Assembly (NCBI GenBank): GCA_946545765.1
Contig: CAMNNS010000011.1
Location: 1 to 20,230, forward strand
Direction: 5' to 3'
Length of the DNA: 20,230 nt
Origin: an uncultured Bacteroidales bacterium
Lineage (GTDB): Bacteria > Bacteroidota > Bacteroidia > Bacteroidales > UBA932
The notes below the pieces were generated by a model, which was not told the origin of the DNA, ran no database searches, and saw only the letters and a list, made by a program, of their open reading frames with translations. Of this stretch, positions 1-8,045 are shown one piece after another (position 1 is the first letter of the stretch; each line of letters opens with the position of its first letter). Made by a program: the position numbers and the translations under genes.

Positions 1-12
1 CTTACTGCTACA

Positions 13-43
13 CAAAGATAATACATATTTGTAAAAATACAAA
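13..43 (-). promoter_or_regulatory. Bacteroidota-type promoter facing out of the window to the left
   Basis: On the minus strand the sequence reads TTTG (43-40), a 19-base spacer, then TATCTTTG (20-13). This matches the Bacteroidota housekeeping promoter, with TTTG near -33 and TAnnTTTG near -7, at all consensus positions. Transcription would start around position 5-8 and run left, so the gene it serves lies outside the window. It is the best promoter match found here. Confidence 0.65.
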
Positions 44-213
44 CTAAATTTATTTCCCTAAGACTACTATCCCTATTATAAAGTAACAGGCTAATAAAGC
101 TCAAAATTTTATCAAAATGTTGCAATTGTAACTTGATTCTACATTCTACCCAAATGGGGGCTTAATAATCTCAAAACTAAAATACTCATATCATGGTCTC
201 ACATACAAGGGAT
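44..213. other. Intergenic stretch with no gene recognised
   Basis: I see no open reading frame, RNA gene or repeat family in this AT-rich stretch between the outward promoter and the FKBP terminator. The only structure noted is an imperfect palindrome, GTTGCAATTGTAAC at 119-132, with one mismatched pair. It could be an operator or mere chance. It lies about 75 bases upstream of the leftward -33 element. Confidence 0.4.
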
Positions 214-251
214 AAAAAAACGAGGGGCACCAAAAATCTTTTTAGTACCCC
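214..251 (-). terminator. Rho-independent terminator of the FKBP gene
   Basis: In the minus-strand transcript, GGGG (complement of 248-251) pairs with CCCC (complement of 224-227). The inner arms pair through a further 2-bp and 5-bp A/T-rich stem with two mismatches. A run of seven T follows (complement of 214-220). It starts about 27 bases after the FKBP stop codon, the expected place for an intrinsic terminator. Confidence 0.7.
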
Positions 252-278
252 ATATTCTATCAAGTTAATCTAAAGTAA

Positions 279-998
279 TTATTTTGCCTCTTCTGTAACA
301 GGAGCTTTAGAAACTTTTAATAACTCTACATCAAAAACTAAAGTAGAGAAAGCAGGTAATTTAGGACCCATAGCTTGTCCGCCATAACCTAAAGAGAATG
401 GTATCCATAATTTAATCTTACCACCTTGACCTACCAATTGAATACCCTCTTGCCAACCTTGAATAACATTACCTAATGGGAATTTTGCAGGCTCGCCTCT
501 TTCGTAAGAAGAGTCAAACTCTGTACCATCTAAAAGAGTACCTTTATAATTAACCTCTACAGTATCAGCTACTACAGGCTTTAATAAAGTATCACCTGCC
601 TCAATTATTTTATACTGTAAACCTGATTCTGTTTGTTGAACCCCCTCTTCTTTGATATTCTTTGCAAAGAATTCTTCTTGTGCTTTTGCTTTTGCAACCT
701 CTTGAGCCTCATGAAGAGAACCCATATATCTATTAATGATATTCATAACATCTTCATCTGTAAACTTTGCATTACCTGCACTATAATCTTTTAGACCTTT
801 CATTATTGTTGAATAATCTACGGCGTCAATACCAGAGCCTTTTAACATCTGTCCAAAGCTCATTCCTATAGCATAACTTGCAGAGTCTAACTGTGCTGAA
901 GATATAGTATCATACTTGACTGAAACATCACCTCCTCCACAAGAGGTCATAACTAAAGCTACTAAAGCACTAATGATAATTGATTTTAATCCTTTCAT
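279..998 (-). CDS. FKBP-type peptidyl-prolyl cis-trans isomerase, lipoprotein
   Basis: Predicted 239-aa envelope-anchored FKBP that would catalyse cis-trans isomerisation of X-Pro bonds and assist folding of exported proteins. The N-terminus has a basic start, a hydrophobic stretch and a lipobox ending VMTSC, giving lipidated Cys20. Residues about 25-120 form a helical, charged dimerisation-type region typical of FkpA/Mip proteins. Residues about 144-230 form the FKBP catalytic domain. Active-site features visible are the Tyr of VNYKG, the EFDSS segment, VIQGW, YGG and the final LVFDVELL strand. The ATG at 998 directly precedes the signal sequence. A TAnnTTTG box lies 54 bases upstream and a terminator follows the stop, so it is probably monocistronic. 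The family call is firm; the clients are unknown. Confidence 0.93.
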   Translation of the reverse strand: MKGLKSIIISALVALVMTSCGGGDVSVKYDTISSAQLDSASYAIGMSFGQMLKGSGIDAVDYSTIMKGLKDYSAGNAKFTDEDVMNIINRYMGSLHEAQEVAKAKAQEEFFAKNIKEEGVQQTESGLQYKIIEAGDTLLKPVVADTVEVNYKGTLLDGTEFDSSYERGEPAKFPLGNVIQGWQEGIQLVGQGGKIKLWIPFSLGYGGQAMGPKLPAFSTLVFDVELLKVSKAPVTEEAK

Positions 999-1051
999 CG
1001 TTAAAAAATATTTAATGTTTTAATTTAAAATTGTTTCTATTAACAGCGGTG

Positions 1052-1059
1052 CAAATATA
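1052..1059 (-). promoter_or_regulatory. Putative -7 element of the FKBP gene
   Basis: The minus strand reads TATATTTG here, matching the Bacteroidota -7 consensus TAnnTTTG. It gives a leader of roughly 45-50 bases before the ATG at 998. No TTTG is found at the expected -33 position, so support rests on the -7 box and on its place in the only non-coding stretch upstream. Confidence 0.4.
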
Positions 1060-1083
1060 AATATAAAATTTAAAAATGTTATA

Positions 1084-2214
1084 TTATTTTTGACTAACAA
1101 CACTAAGCAGAGCCATTTTGTGCAATAATCTTGCCCCAACATTAGCATCCCACTCATCGGCACCGTCTTTGGCAGGAGCCACTTCATTTAAATCAAATCC
1201 CACAATATTCCTATTCTCAGCAACTTTCCTTAAAAGATAAAGGGCTTTAGCAAAGGATAATCCCCCAGGAACTGGCGTCCCTGTATTGGGGCATAATGAT
1301 GGTTCTAAACCATCTATATCAAAACTAATATATACATTCTTAGGGAGACTCTTTATAATATCCTTACAAATGGTATCCCAATTTTCACCTTTAAACTCCC
1401 TTTCAGAGATTAGAGAATCTGTAAATGAAGAAATTTGGAATTTTTCTGAGAGAGATTTTTTATTGGAATATTTTTTAATAATATTATGCTCTTCTACACA
1501 AAAATCTCTTATCCCAACCTGAGTTAAAGAGCATATATTATTTATTTTATTTACAACATTATACATCACCGAAGCGTGAGAATATTCAAATCCCTCATAA
1601 CTCTCTCTTAAATCTGCATGGGCATCAAACTGCAGAATACCCAATTTCTCCCCTCTTTTAAGGTTGGCCGCTGCAGCTTTAATCGCTCCAAAAGCAACAC
1701 TATGCTCTCCACCAACAACTCCCGGTATTTTTTTTAATTTGTAATATGAATTACATATCTGCTCTACCAAATAATTTAACCCTTCACTGCTCTCATTTAC
1801 CTCCTTTTGCATTTTGATTAGAGAGGCTGTAAGTTTTTTCCCATCAGAGAGTTTATCTATAATTTTCTTAGCTTTCTCTCGCGATGCGATATTCATCAAT
1901 TTTATATAATCATCGGCAAGTAGTTTTTCTCCATCACCTAAATCTATTTTTGTCTCATCTGTCCCAATTTTTAATTTATCACTATCTTGGATTTTTTCAT
2001 CATATAAATCTACTTGAATTGAGGCATTTATGATTGCATCGGGACCTTGAGCTGCCCCCTCGGAATATGAAACAGTTGTATCCCAAGGGACAGAGATTAA
2101 AACCACTGGGCACTCTTTGTTATCAAATGGCATCCCAAAGTATCGTCCGTTTGGCACCCCAACATTATTAACATCAAATTCTACTTTTGATTCTTGTCTA
2201 TCATTATTTTTCAT
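1084..2214 (-). CDS. Agmatinase/arginase (ureohydrolase) family protein
   Basis: A 376-aa ureohydrolase, a binuclear-Mn enzyme family that hydrolyses guanidino groups, for example agmatine to putrescine plus urea. The metal-binding motifs are intact: GGEHS at 168-172 (His171), DAHAD at 197-201 (Asp197, His199, Asp201), SFDID at 297-301 (Asp299, Asp301) and the Glu of DLNEV at about 344. The protein is longer than the roughly 300-aa E. coli SpeB because of extra sequence around residues 75-150. I recall this as usual for the Bacteroidota 'agmatinase family' group. One small oddity is DGLEP where DGLDP or DCLDP is usual. It starts 15 bases after the kdsD stop, so the two are probably cotranscribed. 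Substrate could be agmatine, arginine or another guanidino compound; sequence alone does not decide. Confidence 0.85.
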   Translation of the reverse strand: MKNNDRQESKVEFDVNNVGVPNGRYFGMPFDNKECPVVLISVPWDTTVSYSEGAAQGPDAIINASIQVDLYDEKIQDSDKLKIGTDETKIDLGDGEKLLADDYIKLMNIASREKAKKIIDKLSDGKKLTASLIKMQKEVNESSEGLNYLVEQICNSYYKLKKIPGVVGGEHSVAFGAIKAAAANLKRGEKLGILQFDAHADLRESYEGFEYSHASVMYNVVNKINNICSLTQVGIRDFCVEEHNIIKKYSNKKSLSEKFQISSFTDSLISEREFKGENWDTICKDIIKSLPKNVYISFDIDGLEPSLCPNTGTPVPGGLSFAKALYLLRKVAENRNIVGFDLNEVAPAKDGADEWDANVGARLLHKMALLSVVSQK

Positions 2215-2229
2215 AATCTTCTATTATTC

Positions 2230-3201
2230 TTAGACTAAACCCTCTCTTAATAGGTCGTGAATATGAACCAAGCCCACATATTTCCCCTCTTTTAAAACAA
2301 CAACAGATGTTATTTTATGTTTATGAATCATATCAAAAGCCTTAACTGCAAGGTCATTATAATCAATCATTTTAGGCGTTTTACTCATTATATCCTTAGC
2401 CACCAAACTCTCTATAGGTTTGCCCGATTCAAGCATTCTCCTCACATCGCCATCTGTTATTATCCCGATAAGATTATTATTAACATCTAAAACTACTGTT
2501 GCACCCAATCTATAATTTGAGATATTAAGTATTGTATTGTGAATCGTCTCATCTTCTCTTACGAAAGGAACTAATTCAGGATCCATAACATCAAAAACTC
2601 TCATATATAGTTTTTTGCCCAAAGAACCTCCAGGGTGATATTTTGCAAAATCTTCTGTTGAGAAACCTCGCTTTTTCAACAAACAGACAGCCAACGCATC
2701 TCCCATAACAAGTTGAGTGGTAGTTGATGTTGTTGGGGCAAGATTATTAGGGTCGCTCTCTCTATTTACTGTTGTTTTAATCACTATATCTGAATGTTTT
2801 GCAAGGAATGAGTCTGTAGATGACACCATAGCTATTATCTTATTTCCCATTCTTGCAATAAATGGGACAAGAAGTTTTATCTCAGGTGTATTACCACTCT
2901 TGGATATGCACATTACAATATCATCGGGTTGAACATTCCCTAAATCTCCATGAACTGCATCTGCTGCGTGCATAAATACTGCAGGTGTTCCAGTTGAGTT
3001 CATAGTTGCTACAATTTTGTTAGCTATTATTGCACTTTTACCTATCCCTGTAATTATAAGCCTCCCTTTTGAATTAAAAATCAAATCTACAGCCTCTAAA
3101 AATTGATCGTCCACATAATCTTTTAATTTGTGAACTGCCTCTGCTTGTTGATTGATAACTTCTAAAGCAAGGTTCTTAATCTCTTGTGGTGCTATTTTCA
3201 T
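2230..3201 (-). CDS. kdsD: Arabinose-5-phosphate isomerase (KpsF/GutQ family)
   Basis: Predicted D-arabinose-5-phosphate isomerase, converting ribulose-5-phosphate to arabinose-5-phosphate, the first step toward Kdo for lipopolysaccharide. The 323-aa protein has an N-terminal SIS sugar-isomerase domain (about 35-170) followed by two CBS repeats (about 205-262 and 270-323), as in E. coli KdsD. Residues matching the known catalytic set are Lys55 (GIGKS), Glu107 (TPEI), Glu148 (NRESD) and His189 (YHPGG). The phosphosugar loop CISKSGNT lies at 98-105. I chose the ATG at 3201; an in-frame TTG at 3216 would add only five residues (MTKFF) and is less likely. It leads a two-gene unit with the agmatinase and diverges from recQ. 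Confidence 0.9.
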   Translation of the reverse strand: MKIAPQEIKNLALEVINQQAEAVHKLKDYVDDQFLEAVDLIFNSKGRLIITGIGKSAIIANKIVATMNSTGTPAVFMHAADAVHGDLGNVQPDDIVMCISKSGNTPEIKLLVPFIARMGNKIIAMVSSTDSFLAKHSDIVIKTTVNRESDPNNLAPTTSTTTQLVMGDALAVCLLKKRGFSTEDFAKYHPGGSLGKKLYMRVFDVMDPELVPFVREDETIHNTILNISNYRLGATVVLDVNNNLIGIITDGDVRRMLESGKPIESLVAKDIMSKTPKMIDYNDLAVKAFDMIHKHKITSVVVLKEGKYVGLVHIHDLLREGLV

Positions 3202-3245
3202 AAAAAATTTTGTCAAAAAAAAACTTATTACTAACTTAACACTCG

Positions 3246-3253
3246 CAAATTTA
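3246..3253 (-). promoter_or_regulatory. Putative -7 element of the kdsD-agmatinase unit
   Basis: The minus strand reads TAAATTTG, matching TAnnTTTG, 44 bases before the kdsD ATG in the divergent kdsD/recQ spacer. The -33 position reads TGTT, a poor match. No equally good box was found for recQ on the plus strand. Confidence 0.4.
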
Positions 3254-3269
3254 GAGATTTTTTTGAGGA

Positions 3270-5465
3270 ATGAACATTACAACGGAAACTCTTCGCAAAG
3301 AATTAAACACTTTTTTTGGTTTTAACTCTTTTAAGGGTGATCAAGAGGCGATTATAAGACATCTTATTGGGGGCAATAGTGCATTTGTCCTTATGCCCAC
3401 CGGTGGTGGTAAATCGTTATGCTACCAACTACCTGCCCTACTTATGGATGGAACAGCTATTGTAATATCTCCACTTATTGCCCTTATGAAGAACCAGGTT
3501 GATGCTATCAGAGGCTTTGTTGATGGCAGAGGGGGGATTGCTCACTTTCTAAATTCTTCCTTAAATAAAGTTCAAATTCAAGAGGTTAAAGAAGATTTAC
3601 TAAGTGGAGCTACAAAATTACTATATGTAGCACCTGAATCGCTAACAAAAGAGGACAATATTGAGCTGTTAAAAAAATGTAAAATTTCTTTTTATGCTGT
3701 TGATGAAGCACACTGTATATCTGAATGGGGGCATGACTTTAGACCCGAATATAGAAAGATATATGATATTATTCAACGAATCGCTGATGCACCTATTATA
3801 GCCCTTACTGCTACGGCTACCCCTAAGGTTCAATCTGATATTTTAAAAAGTTTAGGAATTCCTAACGCAAAAGTTTTTAAATCTTCCTTTAACAGAGCAA
3901 ATCTATATTATGAGATAAGACCTAAGGTTAATGCGGAAAAAGAGATTATTAAATTCATCAGGAGTAATCCTAATAAAAGTGGAATTATATATTGTTTAAG
4001 CAGAAAAAAAGTAGAAGAGATGGCACAGCTTCTTAACATAAATGGAATAAAAGCATTGCCATATCATGCTGGTTTAGACTCTGCTACAAGGGCAAAGAAT
4101 CAAGATTTATTCCTAATGGAAGAGATAGATGTGATAGTTGCCACTATTGCTTTTGGTATGGGTATCGATAAACCAGATGTTAGATTTGTCATTCACTATA
4201 ATATGCCAAAATCTCTTGAGGGTTACTATCAAGAGACTGGCAGAGCCGGTAGAGATAATGGCGAAGGGAAATGTATAACTTTTTACAACTTTAAAGATAT
4301 TCTAAAGTTAGAAAAATTTATGCAAAATAAGACAGACTCTGAGAAAGAGATTGGGAAGCAATTACTCAATGAGACAGTCGCTTATGCAGAGTCTAATCAA
4401 TGCCGAAGAAAAACATTACTGAATTATTTTGGAGAGATATATACAGAAGAGAATTGCGGTAACTGCGACAATTGTTTACATCCTCAACCAAAATTTGATG
4501 GAAAAGAGTATTTGACTATACTTTTCCAAATGATACGCTCTATGAAGGAGAACTTTAAAAGCGAACATCTTGCCAATATTTTGGCGGGTGTAAACTCCGG
4601 AATGGTAGAATCTTACAAACACAATACAAGCCGATTCTTTGGTATTCTTCCCGATAAAGATGATAAGTTTTGGTTAGCAATAATTAGGCAAGCATGTGTA
4701 ATGCAATTTCTTCAGAAAAACATAGAGCAATACGGGCTTATTTCTCTTACAAATAAAGGGAAAGAATTTTTGGCAAACCCATATCCTATTATGTTAATGG
4801 AAGATAGAAGATTTGAGGAGGTAGAAGACGATGACGATTTTGCAGGAAATGAAAAACATGGCGGTGGCGGTGGCGACCAACAATTATTGGCTATTTTAAA
4901 AGATCTAAGGAAAGATATTGCAAAAAAATTATCTCTTCCACCATATATTATATTTTCAGACCCTGCACTTGAAGATATGAGTATTTTCTACCCTATAACT
5001 ATCGATGAACTTAAAAAATGTCAAGGTGTGGGAGATGGTAAAGCTAAAAAGTTTGGGAAAGATTTTATAGAGCTGATAGACAAGTATGTTGCCGAAAATG
5101 AGATTGATAGGCCAGATAATTTATTGGTAAAAACTGCAGAAGATAAATCGAGTTTAAGTTATTTTATAATCAGCAATACCGATATGCATGTGCCTCTTGA
5201 TGAGATTGCAAAAATGAAGGGGATAGAATTAGATGAGCTATATACAAAAATTGAATCTATAGTTCATGGTGGCACAAAAATAAATGTAGATTATTACATT
5301 AAACAAATCGTTGATGAAGATAAGATAGAAGACATTTACGAGTACTTTAAGGAAGAAGCTGAATCTGATTCTGTTATAGATGCAATGAAAGCTCTTGGGC
5401 CAAATTATACAGAAGAAGAAATTCGATTAATTAGGATTAAATTTATATCTGAAGTTGGAAATTAA
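3270..5465 (+). CDS. recQ: ATP-dependent DNA helicase RecQ
   Basis: A 731-aa 3'-5' superfamily 2 helicase acting in recombination and replication-fork repair. Helicase motifs are complete: Walker A PTGGGKS (43-49), DEAH (145-148) followed by CISEWGHDFR, TATAT (180-184), and motif VI QETGRAGRD (321-329). The RecQ zinc site is Cys378, Cys396, Cys399 and Cys402. A winged-helix region follows (about 410-515), then an acidic and Gly-rich linker (517-535) and an HRDC domain (about 536-607). A further roughly 120 residues, predicted mostly helical, extend past HRDC; this length is common in Bacteroidota RecQ. The ATG at 3270 is preceded by TTGAGGAA, a purine-rich stretch that could act as a ribosome site and is unusual in this window. 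It converges on miaA with a 10-base gap and no clear terminator. Confidence 0.95.
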   Translation: MNITTETLRKELNTFFGFNSFKGDQEAIIRHLIGGNSAFVLMPTGGGKSLCYQLPALLMDGTAIVISPLIALMKNQVDAIRGFVDGRGGIAHFLNSSLNKVQIQEVKEDLLSGATKLLYVAPESLTKEDNIELLKKCKISFYAVDEAHCISEWGHDFRPEYRKIYDIIQRIADAPIIALTATATPKVQSDILKSLGIPNAKVFKSSFNRANLYYEIRPKVNAEKEIIKFIRSNPNKSGIIYCLSRKKVEEMAQLLNINGIKALPYHAGLDSATRAKNQDLFLMEEIDVIVATIAFGMGIDKPDVRFVIHYNMPKSLEGYYQETGRAGRDNGEGKCITFYNFKDILKLEKFMQNKTDSEKEIGKQLLNETVAYAESNQCRRKTLLNYFGEIYTEENCGNCDNCLHPQPKFDGKEYLTILFQMIRSMKENFKSEHLANILAGVNSGMVESYKHNTSRFFGILPDKDDKFWLAIIRQACVMQFLQKNIEQYGLISLTNKGKEFLANPYPIMLMEDRRFEEVEDDDDFAGNEKHGGGGGDQQLLAILKDLRKDIAKKLSLPPYIIFSDPALEDMSIFYPITIDELKKCQGVGDGKAKKFGKDFIELIDKYVAENEIDRPDNLLVKTAEDKSSLSYFIISNTDMHVPLDEIAKMKGIELDELYTKIESIVHGGTKINVDYYIKQIVDEDKIEDIYEYFKEEAESDSVIDAMKALGPNYTEEEIRLIRIKFISEVGN

Positions 5466-5475
5466 GCCTTATATT

Positions 5476-6387
5476 TTAATCTAATTTTATCCATTTTATC
5501 TCTTTATCTCTACCCCACCAAGTCATTTGCCGTTTGGCATAATGTCGGGTATTTCTTTTAATCAATTCAACAGCTTTTTCTAAAGAGTGTTTGGAATCTA
5601 AATAATCAAATAATTCTCTATAACCGACTGTCCTCAGTGCAGGTATATGGAGTAGGTCACTTTTTAGTATTCCATCTACATATCTATAAGAATCTAAACT
5701 CTTCACCTCTCCTAATAAGCCTGAGGTCATCATAATATCAACTCTATTATTTATTCTCTCGTAGAGCTTTTCCCTATCTCTATACAAACCTATTTTTTCT
5801 ATTTCAAAATCTCTTTTTTTATTAGGTAGATAACTACCATGTTCGGCTGTCTTCCATTCAGAAAACTTCTTTCCTGTTTGCAATGTTACTTCTAATGCTC
5901 GGATAATTCTCTGAGGATTAGCTATATCTATTGTATTATAAGAATCAATGTCTATTTTTTTTAGTTCATATCTTAATGACTCTATCCCCTCTTTCTCTAA
6001 TCTATGAGAGAGTGTTTTTCTAAGTGATAAATCGGGAGAGGGAAAAGGATCAATCCCTCTGCATAGTGCATCTATATATAAACCACTACCGCCACAAGCT
6101 ACAATATGGTCGTGTTTGTTGAATAAATTTTCCAATAATTCCAACGCCTCAATTTCAAATTTCCCAGCAGTATAATGTTGAGTTATAGAGTGTGAGAAGA
6201 TAAAGTAGTGTTTAACTAAGGCAAGTTCTTTTTCAGAGGGGGGGGCTGTCCCTATTTTTAGTTCTTTATAAATTTGTCGAGAATCGCAACTAATAATAGG
6301 TGAACCGATTTGCTTTGCCAAATTTATAGAGTAATCAGTTTTACCAACAGCAGTTGGTCCTAATATTATTGTTAATTTTTTATTCAT
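5476..6387 (-). CDS. miaA: tRNA dimethylallyltransferase
   Basis: A 303-aa enzyme that transfers a dimethylallyl group from DMAPP to N6 of A37 in tRNAs reading UNN codons. Visible motifs are the P-loop GPTAVGKT (10-17), the substrate segment CDSRQIYKELKIGTAPPS, GGSGLY, and the C-terminal KRNTRHYAKRQMTWW signature. The ATG at 6387 is preferred because the protein then starts MNKKLTIILGPTAVGKT, the usual distance to the P-loop; an upstream in-frame TTG at 6408 would add seven residues lying inside the preceding gene. The start overlaps the stop of that gene by 8 bases (ATGAATAA), suggesting translational coupling. It is the last gene of a three-gene minus-strand unit and converges on recQ. Confidence 0.94.
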   Translation of the reverse strand: MNKKLTIILGPTAVGKTDYSINLAKQIGSPIISCDSRQIYKELKIGTAPPSEKELALVKHYFIFSHSITQHYTAGKFEIEALELLENLFNKHDHIVACGGSGLYIDALCRGIDPFPSPDLSLRKTLSHRLEKEGIESLRYELKKIDIDSYNTIDIANPQRIIRALEVTLQTGKKFSEWKTAEHGSYLPNKKRDFEIEKIGLYRDREKLYERINNRVDIMMTSGLLGEVKSLDSYRYVDGILKSDLLHIPALRTVGYRELFDYLDSKHSLEKAVELIKRNTRHYAKRQMTWWGRDKEIKWIKLD

Positions 6388-6877
6388 CTTCAGGCTCTTC
6401 AGAGTCAAAGCCCGCTACTATATCCTCTTCGTTATTTTCTGACTCAATTATAGAAGTATCATCTATATTATCATATTTTGATGAGAACTGTCCTGGGACT
6501 CTCCCTTTTTCATAAACTAATCTTGGATATGAAGTTCTAAAGGTATTTTCAACTTCTTCTACAAAAGTTAGCACAAGGTATCTATTATTATGAATATCAA
6601 ACATATATAATAGAATTTCTTCTCCTTTATTTAGTGTTTTTTGTATGGTTACTCCATCTAAAGTACCGCTTCCTAAATCAAAAAGACCATAAGTGCTCTT
6701 TTGTTTCTGTTGTTTATCTAATCCTTTAAAAGCAATCATTTGATCTGGTGCAAATCCCAAGTCATCCAATAAAAAGTTATGAAGGGCAAAAAGTGTTGTA
6801 TCTCCCTGAACTTCATAATCTCTTAAGAAACTCTTGCTTTTAGGGAATGTTACCCTATACTTATAAATTTTAGCCAT
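6380..6877 (-). CDS. IS1096/pRiA4b ORF-3-like domain protein
   Basis: A 165-aa soluble protein resembling the plasmid pRiA4b ORF-3 / IS1096 TnpR-like family. The core (about 1-120) begins MAKIYKYRVTFPKSKSFLRDYEV, has the LFALHNFLLDDLGF helix, and ends with a segment around LLYMFDIHNNRYLVLTFVEE, matching the family's C-terminal beta strands. Residues about 125-165 form a strongly acidic tail ending SEEPEDE, probably disordered. Despite the family name there is no transposase or terminal repeat nearby, so it looks like a resident chromosomal gene. The function is unknown. The ATG at 6877 lies 7 bases past the stop of the acyl-CoA reductase gene; the in-frame TTG at 6904 lies inside that gene. 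The family assignment is from memory of the motif pattern. Confidence 0.72.
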   Translation of the reverse strand: MAKIYKYRVTFPKSKSFLRDYEVQGDTTLFALHNFLLDDLGFAPDQMIAFKGLDKQQKQKSTYGLFDLGSGTLDGVTIQKTLNKGEEILLYMFDIHNNRYLVLTFVEEVENTFRTSYPRLVYEKGRVPGQFSSKYDNIDDTSIIESENNEEDIVAGFDSEEPEDE

Positions 6878-6884
6878 CTTAATT

Positions 6885-8006
6885 TTATTTTCTATTCTTT
6901 GCAAGAAAAGTAACAGTGCTTATTCCATCTTGCCAATCTGTTATTGTGGGCATCTGCCCCTTTCCAAAGTTAGTATATTTTTTTTGTATTTGTTCTTTAT
7001 GTAATCTATTAAACTCATTTATCTCATCGTTAGAGCTATATAAAGAATAGTAAATTGTGCCTAAAGGGGGGAAAATCTCTTCGGTTTTCTTTAATAAAAA
7101 GAATTCTCCATCTATAAATTTGCTTTTCTCACCACATATTAATGAGAGAGCTTTTGACCTCAAATATGAATTAAAATAGGGTTGTGTATCTTTAAAAGTC
7201 TTACCAAACTTATTGTTTGCAACCTCTATAAATTCATCTATATCAAATTCTTGCGGTAGAAATAAATACGATATACTTCTGCAACCTAAACCATAATACA
7301 GAAATGTATCGAGAGTTAAAGATTCTAAAATTTCTAATCTTTCTTTTTTAGGCAACTTTGGAAAATCCTTATTTACAACGCCATAAGAAAATCTACTACC
7401 CCTTGCAAGAATCGGGATATTCTCAAATTTCTTCTCTATTATTTTTTTTGTTGTATCACTTCCACTAAATATCAAAGAGGATACCTCTTTATAAAAAATC
7501 GGATTAATTTCTTCCGAAAAATCATCTTTAAAAAATGTAACTTTATCTTTAAATTGTGCTACCGATGATTCAAGAAGTTTGTATAAAAAAGGTATTAAAA
7601 TAGAATCCTTAGAGGACAATTTAACATACACTCTATACCCACAACAAAGGGTAACGAACAAATCTGCAAAACCAACAGCCGGTATATTCCCTGCCATAAT
7701 GATTGCCACCTTTTTATTAGAGTTTGTTTTAAAAAGTTCATCTATAGATGTGGAATAGGCATCTTCTATTTGTGTAACTAAATGTTTTATAGAAGATACA
7801 GAAAGTAAAGAACTTGTCAACGAAGATAAAGCATATAATTGCATATAAGGGGTAAAGAGTCTATTCTCTGCACTTACCTGATCTATTGTTGATAAAAGAG
7901 GGTTTGGTGCAAAGGGCTTATTCTCTTTTGAATAATATCTACCAATAAAAGAGTCTAAAACCTTGCTAAATACTCTTATATCATATATAAAGTTCTCACT
8001 TTTCAT
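6885..8006 (-). CDS. Acyl-CoA reductase (LuxC-like)
   Basis: A 373-aa protein of the LuxC acyl-CoA reductase family, related to aldehyde dehydrogenases, which reduce acyl-CoA or acyl-enzyme to an aldehyde using NADPH. Supporting segments are IIMAGNIPAVGFADLF (nucleotide-binding region, GNIP at 106-109), YVKLSSKDS, LIFSGSDTTKKII, ARGSRFSYGVV, and GLGCRS with Cys242 in the position of the family's catalytic cysteine. The family is best known from luminescence operons, but no luxD, luxE or luciferase gene is present, so a different role in lipid or aldehyde metabolism is likely. The ATG at 8006 is the only start near the N-terminus. It lies just 4 bases after a TAAATTTG promoter box and leads the unit with the IS1096-like gene and miaA. 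Confidence 0.8.
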   Translation of the reverse strand: MKSENFIYDIRVFSKVLDSFIGRYYSKENKPFAPNPLLSTIDQVSAENRLFTPYMQLYALSSLTSSLLSVSSIKHLVTQIEDAYSTSIDELFKTNSNKKVAIIMAGNIPAVGFADLFVTLCCGYRVYVKLSSKDSILIPFLYKLLESSVAQFKDKVTFFKDDFSEEINPIFYKEVSSLIFSGSDTTKKIIEKKFENIPILARGSRFSYGVVNKDFPKLPKKERLEILESLTLDTFLYYGLGCRSISYLFLPQEFDIDEFIEVANNKFGKTFKDTQPYFNSYLRSKALSLICGEKSKFIDGEFFLLKKTEEIFPPLGTIYYSLYSSNDEINEFNRLHKEQIQKKYTNFGKGQMPTITDWQDGISTVTFLAKNRK

Positions 8007-8037
8007 ATTGCAAATTTATCAAAAAGGCGTATCTTTA
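8007..8037 (+). promoter_or_regulatory. Putative promoter of the YigZ gene
   Basis: The plus strand reads ATTG (8007-8010), 19 bases, then TATCTTTA (8030-8037). This is 3 of 4 at -33 and one mismatch at -7, with consensus spacing. The predicted start of transcription falls near 8043, almost on the ATG at 8046, giving a leaderless or nearly leaderless mRNA. It overlaps the promoter for the opposite strand. Confidence 0.4.
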
Positions 8038-8041
8038 CAAC
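8011..8041 (-). promoter_or_regulatory. Putative promoter of the acyl-CoA reductase unit
   Basis: The minus strand reads GTTG (8041-8038), 19 bases, then TAAATTTG (8018-8011): 3 of 4 at -33 and a full match at -7, with consensus spacing. The -7 box ends 4 bases before the ATG at 8006, so transcription should begin at or next to the start codon. Confidence 0.5.
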
Positions 8042-8045
8042 TAAG

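Noticed and set aside
1..278. A tRNA or small RNA gene in the left intergenic region
   Set aside because: No cloverleaf, conserved tRNA box or stable RNA fold was found other than the FKBP terminator.
1764..1990. Extra segment in the agmatinase (about residues 75-150) as a novel domain
   Set aside because: From memory, Bacteroidota agmatinase-family proteins of about 380-390 aa carry a comparable segment, so it looks like a lineage trait.
5090..5465. C-terminal tail of RecQ as an unusual fusion
   Set aside because: RecQ proteins of about 730 aa with sequence beyond HRDC are common in Bacteroidota; no separate domain could be named.
6380..6904. IS1096-like protein as evidence for an insertion sequence
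   Set aside because: No transposase, terminal inverted repeats or target duplication are visible, and the gene overlaps miaA.
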